Positions 1-7,024 of a stretch of DNA of 14,270 bases are shown here, one piece after another. The translations under genes were made by a program, and so were the position numbers. Below the pieces are notes generated by a model, which saw only the letters and a program-made list of their open reading frames with translations, was not told the origin of the DNA and did not search any database. The stretch is taken from assembly GCA_002690755.1 (NCBI GenBank), contig NZFT01000102.1, positions 1-14,270 of the forward strand, read 5' to 3'. The stretch's first letter is position 1. Each line of letters starts with the position of its first letter. This DNA is from Phycisphaerae bacterium (GTDB lineage Bacteria; Planctomycetota; Phycisphaerae; Phycisphaerales; SM1A02).

Positions 1-2859
1 GGCAAGTTCCAGTTTCAGTGCTTTGGCTGTATCGATGTAATCGAGATACTGGTCGACCAGCGCCCGTCCGCCCCGCCGGAAGAGGCTCGCGACGGCCAGC
101 AGCAGGTCATCGACCGCCACCCGCCCGGCTTCGCTCTCGAGCAGACCGGGAACCGTCTCGAGGGCCTGTTGGATCCTTTGATGGAGCCAGCGAGCGGAAC
201 TCGGCCCACGATGCAGACGCGTCTCGAGGACGATCTCCCGTCGACGCCGGGCGAACAGCTCGACCGTGGCCGAGCTCGATCCCCCGCCGCTCTGCGGTGA
301 CTCGGCCAGCAGCCGCCCGAACCGGAACGCCTCACCGGTGCGACCGAACCCGACCCGTTCCAGACGCTGCGCGGCCTCGGTGATCGCCTCGAGCGAGACG
401 GGGACGAGTCCACGCTGGTACGCGATCCCGGTCAGCACCACGTCGAGCAGACGACGATTGCCGAACTGCTGGATGACTCTCGGAAGAATCGCATCGACCA
501 GGTCCCCCGGCGTGCCGCAGTGTCGAGCCGCTTCGGACTGCAACGTCGCCGCCACGTCCGGAAGGGACGCTCGCTCGTCCGGCGGAGGCTCGGTGTTCGC
601 CACGATCGAAGTCCGGCCCGGCGTCGCGACCCGGAGTTCGGAATCGGTCGCGATCGCCCGCAGCGTCTCGATCGGATCCACGCCGAGCACCACGTCGGCC
701 TCTCCCGGCGGAATCGAGGGAACCAGCGTGTCGACCACGTCCTCCCGAGCGGGCCGGGTGAAGAGCACCTGCGACCAGGCGGATGGATTCGAGGATCGGC
801 TGGCGCCGAGATTGGCGAGTCGGACGTCGAAGCCCATCACCCGTCCGGCGAGCGCCACGAGACTCGCCGCGCCGCCCGGCGAGACCCCACGCACCCCGGC
901 GACGTGGAACCGCCAGCGTCCCCGACCGCGATGCCGGAGGGTCGGCACGGTGATTCCAAGATCCTGCATCACCGGCGTGGCGACCTGAGGACTCCGCTGT
1001 CGGACGAGTTCGGTGATCTCGAGCAGGCGACCGACCCGCAGGACGAAGGATCGTCGAAGGCGGCTCCGCACCGGTTCGAACCGGTACCGACCTTGGACGT
1101 CGTCCGGTCGGGGAAGCGAACTGTCGATGGTGGGCTCCGCGAACGCCCGCACGCCGCACCCGTCGTCGATCCGCGTCTTCACCCGCAGGAGCGGTGAGTA
1201 ACCGAGCCGATCGATCTCTTCGAGGTCCCGGGCGACGCCGCGTTCCCGCCGACGAACCACGAGGACCGAAGGGTGGGGCGCTCGAACCGCCTCACCGATG
1301 TCCTTCCGCAGCGAGACCTCGTCCTCGACCTCGACTCGACGGACCTGACCGGGGTTCTCGCCCGCCACGGGAATGGCCGCGGTCAGGAGTCGCACCGCGT
1401 CGAGCTCGTCGCCGCCCCCGTCGTCGACGAGGATGGTGACCCAGGGGCGTCCGAGATCCCGGGCCGCCGCGAGCAGCACCGCCTCCTCGAGCAACCGTCG
1501 ACGCTCGACGATCTCGACCGCGACCACGCGCCCGGTGAATCCCGCCGGTGGACGCCCGTTGATCGCCAGCGCGAGGGGCTCCTCGCCCTCCTCGACCACC
1601 CGGCGGAGCATCCGGTCGGCCGAAACGGATGCACGTCGAACCGTCTGCAGGAGTCCCCGCCCGACCTGACCGCTTCGCACCGGCACCAGTTTCGATGACT
1701 CATCGGCCGCCGAATCCTCTTCTTCGAGCGGCTCGCCCCGAGGAAGATCGAGGGTCGGCCGGATCTCCAGGAGGACGTCGCGAAGCTTGGTCGCGAGCGT
1801 GGACGGATCACGGGCGTCTCCCGGCTCGATGACCGCGTCGCTGCCGCCGGGCACGCGTCGCCACGCGACCTCCGCGACGATCTCGCCTCGGCGTCGAAGT
1901 CGTTCCGCGATCTCGATCACCGGTGCGGCGAGCAGTCCGGGGCGGGTCTCGATCACCAGCACGGTGCGTGAACGGACGAGCAGGCGTTCGATCAAGGAGG
2001 CGTCGAGCGGATTCACGAGCCCCACGTGGATCGCGGGGATCCGCCCGGTGAGGCGGGTCTCCTCCAGCACGTGACGAACCGAACGAGATGCGAGCCCCGA
2101 TGCCACGATCGCGACCGTCTCGCGTTCGCCGGGACTGGGCATCCCCATCGCCGAATCCAGTTCGAGACGACGTCCCAATCGCGCGAGATCCTCTCCACCG
2201 GTCAGCCTCGGACCGCGTCGTCGCCGCAGCGAGGCCGCGGTGTCGATGGTCTCGACGATCCGGTTGGCCCGGACCGTGATGGTGACCGCCACCGACAGCA
2301 GGGACGCGTCGACGACGATCGCGGCCGGACCGTCGGACACGTCGGCCAGCCGCGCCGCATGTTCGATCTTCAAGCGAAGGTCGTCGAGACCGGTGGTCTC
2401 GAGGACCGGGATGCCGAGACCGGCGAGCAGGGATCGTGCGGGGGTTCCCGGCGCCGCCTGGGGGTCGTCCACCGCGATCACGACCAGCCCCCGGCGGGCC
2501 GCGTCCCCGCCGCGGCCGATGGCGTCGACGGCCCGGGGGATATCGTGCGTGGCGACGATCGCGACCGCCGCACCACGATCCGCGAGCCGCCCCGCTTCGA
2601 CGAGTCTCCGCTCGGGGCTTCGTCGGGCGACGAAGGCGAGCCGGTGCCGATTCAGCACTCGCGCGATCACCGGATCCTCGGAGGCCGCGAGCAGGCGATC
2701 GAACGCCCCGCCCACGTCGACGAGGAGCCCGCCGATCACCACCTCGGATTCGAGCACGCTCTTGAGCACGATCGCGGGGGCGTCCATGAGCTCACGCCCC
2801 TCGGCGCGGTCGAACACCTCGGCGTCGACGATCGGCGAGCGTCGTGGGGCATCCAGCAC
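1..2859 (-). CDS. Indolepyruvate:ferredoxin oxidoreductase-like IorA-IorB fusion with degenerate cofactor motifs (3' end outside window)
   Basis: Reading the minus strand from GTG at 2859 gives 953 uninterrupted codons to the window edge. Order of regions: a KorA/IorA-like pyrimidine domain (about residues 25-200), a transketolase-C-like domain (about 248-320), a region where the TPP pyrophosphate domain should lie (about 390-540), a ferredoxin-like stub (about 555-580), an IorB/POR gamma domain (about 650-850, with GRTSIVANTEPPP at 748-760 and EAFRFGRLLAES at 843-854), and a C-terminal segment resembling the extension of large bacterial indolepyruvate oxidoreductases. Active relatives oxidise aryl pyruvates to acyl-CoA with TPP and Fe-S clusters. 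Here only two cysteines are visible (568 and 781), and I see no TPP motif. The GTG start is favoured by a TACAAT box 6 nt upstream. ATG at 2787, with GAGGGG 9 nt upstream, is the alternative. Family assignment is by eye and moderately sure; the activity is unknown. Confidence 0.65.
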   Translation of the reverse strand, partial: MLDAPRRSPIVDAEVFDRAEGRELMDAPAIVLKSVLESEVVIGGLLVDVGGAFDRLLAASEDPVIARVLNRHRLAFVARRSPERRLVEAGRLADRGAAVAIVATHDIPRAVDAIGRGGDAARRGLVVIAVDDPQAAPGTPARSLLAGLGIPVLETTGLDDLRLKIEHAARLADVSDGPAAIVVDASLLSVAVTITVRANRIVETIDTAASLRRRRGPRLTGGEDLARLGRRLELDSAMGMPSPGERETVAIVASGLASRSVRHVLEETRLTGRIPAIHVGLVNPLDASLIERLLVRSRTVLVIETRPGLLAAPVIEIAERLRRRGEIVAEVAWRRVPGGSDAVIEPGDARDPSTLATKLRDVLLEIRPTLDLPRGEPLEEEDSAADESSKLVPVRSGQVGRGLLQTVRRASVSADRMLRRVVEEGEEPLALAINGRPPAGFTGRVVAVEIVERRRLLEEAVLLAAARDLGRPWVTILVDDGGGDELDAVRLLTAAIPVAGENPGQVRRVEVEDEVSLRKDIGEAVRAPHPSVLVVRRRERGVARDLEEIDRLGYSPLLRVKTRIDDGCGVRAFAEPTIDSSLPRPDDVQGRYRFEPVRSRLRRSFVLRVGRLLEITELVRQRSPQVATPVMQDLGITVPTLRHRGRGRWRFHVAGVRGVSPGGAASLVALAGRVMGFDVRLANLGASRSSNPSAWSQVLFTRPAREDVVDTLVPSIPPGEADVVLGVDPIETLRAIATDSELRVATPGRTSIVANTEPPPDERASLPDVAATLQSEAARHCGTPGDLVDAILPRVIQQFGNRRLLDVVLTGIAYQRGLVPVSLEAITEAAQRLERVGFGRTGEAFRFGRLLAESPQSGGGSSSATVELFARRRREIVLETRLHRGPSSARWLHQRIQQALETVPGLLESEAGRVAVDDLLLAVASLFRRGGRALVDQYLDYIDTAKALKLELA

Positions 2860-2871
2860 GATTCGATTGTA
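2860..2871 (-). promoter_or_regulatory. -10-like box TACAAT placed for a leaderless start at GTG 2859
   Basis: On the minus strand TACAAT (2871-2866) is one base from the consensus TATAAT. It is followed by six bases and then the GTG at 2859, so transcription starting about 7 nt after the box would begin at the start codon itself. No good -35 hexamer or Shine-Dalgarno is visible. The box lies in the 28-nt gap after the upstream HAD gene, so the oxidoreductase-like gene may have its own promoter as well as read-through. Confidence 0.4.
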
Positions 2872-2887
2872 CGAGGCGTGGCTCGGT

Positions 2888-3742
2888 TCAGTCGTGTTCC
2901 AGCAGTCGACGGATCGCGTCCCCCACCCCGGTGCCCGGCGGTCCGGTCCGTCGATCGGCGACCGCGATCACCCGAGGATCGGCGTTCTCCATCGCGACTC
3001 CGATGCCCGCGTTCCCCACCATGCCCACGTCGTTCAACCCATCGCCGATGGCCGCCACCGCCTCGCGGCCGACCCCCCGGCGCCCGGCGATCCGCTCGAG
3101 CATCGTCCACTTGTCGACCGCGGGATCGAACGCTTCGAGCAGGTGGATGCGATCCCCGGACACCTCGGATTCCACCACCGCCTCCCAGGCCTGCAGCAGC
3201 ACGCGATCCCCGAGCGCGGCCTGGATCTCCTCGACCACGTGACCGAGCGCGGAGCCGACCGCGGTCGTGCCGACGCGAACCGTGTGCGCCAGCGTCGGGA
3301 CGTCGGCGAGGTGTTCGACCCAGCGCGCGTTCACGTCGTGTCGTTCGAACCACCATCGCGTCGCCTCGCTGACGGTGTCGCGCCCGATCATCCAGTAGTC
3401 GCAGCCGGCCTGCGGGGCATCCTGCAGAAGATGGACGACGTGACCATGGCGACGCAGTTCGGTCGTCACCGCCACGGCGACTTCGGGATGGATCACGCTT
3501 CGTTCGAGCGTCTCACCCGTCGCCGCTTCGTGCAGCAACGCGCCGCCGGCGGCGATCATCGGGCCGGTCGCTTCGATCGGCTGAAGCGCCTCGAGCGATT
3601 CCGACCAGGATCTGCCGGTCGCGATCACGACCATCACGCCCGCGTCACGCGCCGCATCGATCGCCGCCCGATCGGTGTCGGTGACTCCCCCGCGGGTGAG
3701 CAGGGTTCCGTCGAGATCGATGGCGATGAGACTGGGCTTCAT
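2888..3742 (-). CDS. HAD-superfamily (Cof/type IIB) phosphatase
   Basis: This 284-residue protein has all four HAD motifs: IAIDLDGTLL (nucleophile D9, acid/base D11), IATGRS with T42, lysine K211 in AVDKWTML, and IGDGLNDVGM with metal ligands D234 and D238. The roughly 100-residue cap between motifs II and III is that of the Cof/YidA group, soluble Mg-dependent phosphatases acting on sugar phosphates, nucleotide-like compounds or phosphoglycolate. Which substrate applies cannot be read from sequence. The start at 3742 (MKPSLIAIDLDG) puts motif I at the N-terminus, as usual. The frame stays open upstream, but that extension runs into the divergent gene. No Shine-Dalgarno is visible. A TATGCT box at 3789-3784 is a weak -10 candidate. 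The gene is divergent from the kinase gene (97-nt gap) and lies 28 nt upstream of the oxidoreductase-like gene. Confidence 0.88.
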   Translation of the reverse strand: MKPSLIAIDLDGTLLTRGGVTDTDRAAIDAARDAGVMVVIATGRSWSESLEALQPIEATGPMIAAGGALLHEAATGETLERSVIHPEVAVAVTTELRRHGHVVHLLQDAPQAGCDYWMIGRDTVSEATRWWFERHDVNARWVEHLADVPTLAHTVRVGTTAVGSALGHVVEEIQAALGDRVLLQAWEAVVESEVSGDRIHLLEAFDPAVDKWTMLERIAGRRGVGREAVAAIGDGLNDVGMVGNAGIGVAMENADPRVIAVADRRTGPPGTGVGDAIRRLLEHD

Positions 3743-3825
3743 GGTGTGTTTCGATCGACCGGACGCGGCGTCGGGGACGTCGGAGCATACGGGATCCGCC
3801 ACGCCGGATCGCCGAGGACGCGTGG

Positions 3826-3831
3826 TACGAT
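3826..3831 (+). promoter_or_regulatory. -10-like box TACGAT just upstream of the kinase gene
   Basis: TACGAT lies 8 nt before the ATG at 3840. Transcription from it would give a leaderless or near-leaderless mRNA. No clear -35 element is seen at 16-18 nt spacing, so this is a positional suggestion only. Confidence 0.28.
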
Positions 3832-3839
3832 TCGAGGGC

Positions 3840-4841
3840 ATGACCACGGTCCCGGAAGAAACCTCGACCTCGGTTCCGGTCCCGGTCCCGGTCCCGACCA
3901 ACGACCGGCGGACGATTCTCGGCCACGCCCTCGGGCCCTTGCTCCGAAAGACCCTCGAAGGGCGGCTCGGCGAGATCCGCTGGTTCCGGACGGACTGGCA
4001 GCGCAGCGGCGCCGCGACCGGTCGGGCTCGATGGACGACGGCGACGGGCGAGGAGCTCGAGGTGGTCGTCAAACTTCCCGTGAGCGAACGGGAATTCCGC
4101 TGGCTTGGTCGACTGCAGGATGCGATCGAACCGCTTCCGGTGCCGAAACTCCTCGCATCGGGCGACCTGCTCGGTGGATACGACCTGGCCTGGGTGGTCA
4201 TCGAGCACCTGCCCTTCGGCCCCCTCGGCACGCACTGGGAAGACGATCACATCCTTCGAATGACCGAGGCTGCGGCACGCTTCCAGGCCGCAGCGGCGGG
4301 CCATCCCATCGACCGTCCGATTCGTCAGGAGGACTGGGAACGCCTGCTGAAGCGATCACGCGAGGCGGTGCGCGGCCAGAAGATCAGCCAGCCGACTCGA
4401 TGGCGAAGGACGCTCAAGTCGGTGGCCCGGCACCTCGACGCCATCGCCGAGGAGTGGCAGGGTCGCGGTCCGATCGCGTGGATCCACGGCGACCTCCACC
4501 TGGCCAACGGCATGGGCCGCGAAACGAACGGCACCGGTCCGGTGGTCCTCATCGATCTCGCCGAAGTCCGCCCCGGGCACTGGGTGGAGGATGCGGTCTA
4601 CCTCGAACGACTGCATTGGGCCCGGCCTGAACGACTCAAGGGCCGGAACCCGGTCCGACTGCTCGCCGCCGCGCGGCGCCGGCGGGGACTCGAGGTGGAC
4701 GAGGATCACCCCCGACTCGCGGACCTGCGCCGAATCCTGATCGCGGCCTGTGCCCCGGCCTTCCTGAAGACCGAAGGCCTCCCCCGCTATCTGGATGCGG
4801 CCCTCGACCATCTGGAGCGAGGCCTGCGGCGGTTCGCCTGA
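3840..4841 (+). CDS. Aminoglycoside phosphotransferase/choline kinase-fold protein
   Basis: This 333-residue soluble protein has a small-molecule kinase fold: candidate ATP lysine K78 in LEVVVKLP, the hinge-like VVIEHLPFGP (119-128), the catalytic loop HGDLHLAN (H216, D218, N223) and a metal-binding aspartate D239 in VVLIDLAEVRPG. The family phosphorylates hydroxyls on antibiotics, choline, sugars or other metabolites, and many chromosomal members are housekeeping enzymes. Nothing in the context points to antibiotic resistance, and the substrate is unknown. I chose ATG 3840 because the frame upstream (open to 3675) overlaps the divergent HAD gene and does not look like kinase sequence. The N-terminus has a low-complexity VPVPVPVP run (12-19) encoded by a hexanucleotide repeat. 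The gene stands alone; a hairpin follows it at 4867-4892. Confidence 0.82.
   Translation: MTTVPEETSTSVPVPVPVPTNDRRTILGHALGPLLRKTLEGRLGEIRWFRTDWQRSGAATGRARWTTATGEELEVVVKLPVSEREFRWLGRLQDAIEPLPVPKLLASGDLLGGYDLAWVVIEHLPFGPLGTHWEDDHILRMTEAAARFQAAAAGHPIDRPIRQEDWERLLKRSREAVRGQKISQPTRWRRTLKSVARHLDAIAEEWQGRGPIAWIHGDLHLANGMGRETNGTGPVVLIDLAEVRPGHWVEDAVYLERLHWARPERLKGRNPVRLLAAARRRRGLEVDEDHPRLADLRRILIAACAPAFLKTEGLPRYLDAALDHLERGLRRFA
3872..3895 (+). repeat. Four tandem hexanucleotide units (GGTTCC then three GGTCCC)
   Basis: The four 6-bp units encode the Val-Pro repeat (residues 12-19) of the kinase gene. Copy-number change would add or remove Val-Pro pairs without shifting the frame. Confidence 0.85.
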
Positions 4842-4866
4842 GGATCCTCCCCCATGGCCTTGAACC

Positions 4867-4892
4867 GGGGTTTTCATCATCCCGAAAGCCCC
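4867..4892. terminator. 9-bp hairpin after the kinase gene, without U-tract
   Basis: GGGGTTTTC (4867-4875) can pair with GAAAGCCCC (4884-4892) across an 8-nt loop, with one G-U pair. It sits 25 nt after the kinase stop and before the next gene's putative promoter. No T-run follows, so intrinsic termination would be weak; it may instead protect a 3' end. Confidence 0.3.
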
Positions 4893-4911
4893 TCGTACAC
4901 GGCGGCGGGCC

Positions 4912-4920
4912 TGCTACCAT
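4912..4920 (+). promoter_or_regulatory. Possible extended -10 (TGC-TACCAT)
   Basis: TGCTACCAT matches an extended -10 (TGn followed by TAnnnT) and would give a leader of about 50 nt for the gene starting at 4979. No convincing -35 is seen. Confidence 0.25.
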
Positions 4921-4964
4921 GCGGCGTCCCGAACCGTCGTCGGTCGACGGGCTGGACACCGTGT

Positions 4965-4968
4965 GGAG
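4965..4968 (+). promoter_or_regulatory. Shine-Dalgarno GGAG deciding the 4979 start
   Basis: GGAG lies 10 nt before ATG 4979. The in-frame ATG at 4919 has no such site and would only add 20 non-conserved-looking residues. Confidence 0.4.
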
Positions 4969-4978
4969 CTCCCCGACC

Positions 4979-5794
4979 ATGGACGATCGTCTCAAGCAGG
5001 TCCAGACCAGCGACCTGACCGATTCCCGCCTCAATCACGAGTTCGTCGCCTGGCTCAAGACGTCCGGCATGAACTACCTGCTCATGCTGCTGCTCGTCGC
5101 CTGCGCCTTCCTCGCATGGGACTGGTGGAACCGCAAGCAGGGCGAGGCGATCGACACGGCGTGGACCGAACTCGCGTCCGCGACCAGTCCGGCCGCCCTG
5201 CGCGGCGTCGCCCGGACCCACGCCGCCGTCGACGGCGTCGCGGAACTTTCGCTCCTCACCGCCGGTGACATCCTGCTGCAGTCGGTCAGGTCCGGCCTTC
5301 GACCCGGACTCGCCGCCGGTGACGAAGGCGCCGAACTCACGCCCGAAGACAAGGCGAAGAGCCTCGTCGAGGCGGACGCCTTCTTCGCCGAAGCGGTCGA
5401 ACTCGCCTCGGCCCGACCCGGATTCGCCGGCAAGCCCATGATGATCGCGGGCCTGTTCGGACGCGCCGCGGCCGCCGAGGGCGCCGGTCGACTCGACGAC
5501 GCCAGAACCCACCTCGAAAAGGTGGTCGAGATCTCGACGCCCGAGTATCCCCCGCTGGCCGAGCAGGCGAACGCTCGCCTCGAGAATCTCGACGGCATCG
5601 AGGCGCACGCGAGCCTTCCGAATCAGGCTGATCTCCCGGTGATCGCCGTCGGCGAGGAGGAGGCCTTCACGGTCCCCGCCGCGGACGATCTGCTCGAGAT
5701 GTTCGAGGCCGAGGACGAAGAGGCTGCGGAAGCGACTTCGGAAACCGGGGACGAAGCGGCCCCCGAGGCCACCGAGACGCCCGCGGCCCCGTGA
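4979..5794 (+). CDS. Single-pass membrane protein with TPR-like periplasmic domain (YfgM-like)
   Basis: This 271-residue protein starts with a short charged N-terminus ending in a helix (LNHEFVAWLKTSG, 18-30). One membrane span follows (about 31-49, MNYLLMLLLVACAFLAWDWW), then a mostly helical domain (about 55-205) with TPR-like periodicity (for example AGLFGRAAAAEGAGRLDDARTHLEKVVE at 157-184). The C-terminal tail (about 225-271) is rich in Glu, Ala and Thr, and is probably disordered. The order of a short cytoplasmic N-terminus, one span and helical repeats is that of YfgM-type proteins, which in enterobacteria associate with SecYEG and periplasmic chaperones. The match here is structural, not by diagnostic motif. 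The inside/outside orientation is inferred. It overlaps the pseudouridine synthase gene by 4 nt (GTGA), indicating translational coupling. Confidence 0.72.
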   Translation: MDDRLKQVQTSDLTDSRLNHEFVAWLKTSGMNYLLMLLLVACAFLAWDWWNRKQGEAIDTAWTELASATSPAALRGVARTHAAVDGVAELSLLTAGDILLQSVRSGLRPGLAAGDEGAELTPEDKAKSLVEADAFFAEAVELASARPGFAGKPMMIAGLFGRAAAAEGAGRLDDARTHLEKVVEISTPEYPPLAEQANARLENLDGIEAHASLPNQADLPVIAVGEEEAFTVPAADDLLEMFEAEDEEAAEATSETGDEAAPEATETPAAP

Positions 5795-7008
5795 CCGGCC
5801 GCGACGAATCCGACGACGTCATTCCGCCGGCGTCTCCGTCAACCCCGACGCCGGAACCCGGCGAGGGCGAGGAAGCCCCGCTGTTCGACGCCGGTGGCAA
5901 GGTGGATCGCGATGCGATCTACCGCCAGCACGAGACCCGGTCCGACGACGACACGCCGGTGCAGGTGCGGCTTGAACTGACCCGGGATCTCAAGAAGCGG
6001 CTCGACCGCTATCTCGTGGATCGCATTCCCTTCATGAGCCGGACCGCCCTGCAGCGGCTGATCGAGGAGGAAGCGGTGACCGTGAACGGTCGTCGCCCCA
6101 AGGCGAGCACGCGACTCCGGCTCGGCGACGTGGTCGAGGCGGTGCTGCCGCCCCCCCCGTCGAACGAGATCCCTCCCGAGGACATTCCGCTCGACGTCCT
6201 GTTCGAGGACGACGATCTGATCGTCCTGAACAAGCAGCCGGACATCATCGCCCACCCCGCCCGGGCCATGAAGTCCGGAACCATCGTGAACGCCCTGAGC
6301 TGGCGCTTCCGCCACCAGACGTCCGGCGGGCTCTCCACCGTCGGCGAGGAGTTCGCCCGACCCGGCATCGTCCATCGACTCGATCGGTTCACGTCGGGCG
6401 CGATGGTCGCGGCGAAGACCGACACCGCCCACTGGCGACTCGGCCATCAGTTCCAGGCCCGCACCGTCGACAAGCGATACCTCGCGATCGTTCACGGCGT
6501 GGTGCGTCGCGACCGGGATCTGATCGACCTGCCACTCGGACGTCATCCGAGGATCTTCGACCGGTACGCGGTTCGCCACGACGAGGCCGGCAAGGAGGCG
6601 CGGACCATCTACCGGGTCCGCGAGCGGTACGACGGCTTCACGCTCGTCGAACTCCAACTCCTCACCGGCCGCACCCACCAGATTCGAATCCATCTCTCCG
6701 AGATCGGCCATCCGATCGTCGGCGACGACTACTACGGCGGCCGGAAGCTCCCCCGCCGGGCGGTGGTTCCGAAGCGGGCCGAAGCCGACGGTCGATCCAG
6801 TGATGCACCACTGATGGCCCGCCAGGCCCTCCACGCGGCACGGCTGGAGTTCGATCATCCCATCGCCGGTGATCGGCGTGCCTTCGAGGCGCCGCTGTGG
6901 CCGGACGTCCGCGGCTTCCTCGATGCGCTGCGCGAACACCGCGATCCCGCGCCGGTCGAGTCGGCCGAGGCGATCGTGGACCTCGAGCCGGACGGCTCCG
7001 AGGGCTGA
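5791..7008 (+). CDS. rluD: RluA/RluD-family 23S rRNA pseudouridine synthase
   Basis: This 405-residue protein has an acidic, Pro-rich N-terminal extension (1-55), an S4 RNA-binding domain (about 60-120, LKKRLDRYLVDRIPFMSRTA) and a pseudouridine synthase domain (about 135-370). Hallmarks are PGIVHRLDRFTSG with catalytic D198, RTHQIRIH (294-301) and HPIVGDDYYGGR. The family isomerises uridines in 23S rRNA or tRNA. The S4 plus catalytic arrangement is the RluC/RluD type, and RluD (helix 69) is my best guess; the symbol is tentative. The start is GTG at 5791, overlapping the previous stop as GTGA. ATG alternatives are internal to the fold. The extension is longer than in E. coli RluD (326 residues). 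Four consecutive prolines (120-123), encoded around a C8 run, link the two domains. The gene converges on mraY. Confidence 0.88.
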   Translation: MTGRDESDDVIPPASPSTPTPEPGEGEEAPLFDAGGKVDRDAIYRQHETRSDDDTPVQVRLELTRDLKKRLDRYLVDRIPFMSRTALQRLIEEEAVTVNGRRPKASTRLRLGDVVEAVLPPPPSNEIPPEDIPLDVLFEDDDLIVLNKQPDIIAHPARAMKSGTIVNALSWRFRHQTSGGLSTVGEEFARPGIVHRLDRFTSGAMVAAKTDTAHWRLGHQFQARTVDKRYLAIVHGVVRRDRDLIDLPLGRHPRIFDRYAVRHDEAGKEARTIYRVRERYDGFTLVELQLLTGRTHQIRIHLSEIGHPIVGDDYYGGRKLPRRAVVPKRAEADGRSSDAPLMARQALHAARLEFDHPIAGDRRAFEAPLWPDVRGFLDALREHRDPAPVESAEAIVDLEPDGSEG

Positions 7009-7024
7009 TCCGCGATCGATCAGC
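7004..7024. terminator. Perfect 7-bp inverted repeat containing both convergent stop codons
   Basis: GCTGATC (7004-7010) and GATCAGC (7018-7024) flank a 7-nt loop. The left arm holds the TGA of the pseudouridine synthase gene, and the right arm holds the TGA of mraY read on the other strand. It is the only secondary structure in the 11-nt convergent gap, so it could act in both directions, though no U-tract follows either way. Confidence 0.35.

Noticed and set aside
3675..3839. N-terminal extension of the kinase gene
   Set aside because: It overlaps the divergent HAD gene and does not resemble kinase sequence; ATG 3840 is preferred.
3743..4231. N-terminal extension of the HAD gene
   Set aside because: HAD motif I belongs within the first residues, and the extension is antisense to the kinase gene.
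2240..4630. Long plus-strand open frame (796 codons) over the left genes
   Set aside because: It is antisense to the oxidoreductase-like and HAD genes and in another frame of the kinase gene. Its translation is Arg/Ser/Pro-rich with no family motif, as expected for a shadow frame in GC-rich DNA.
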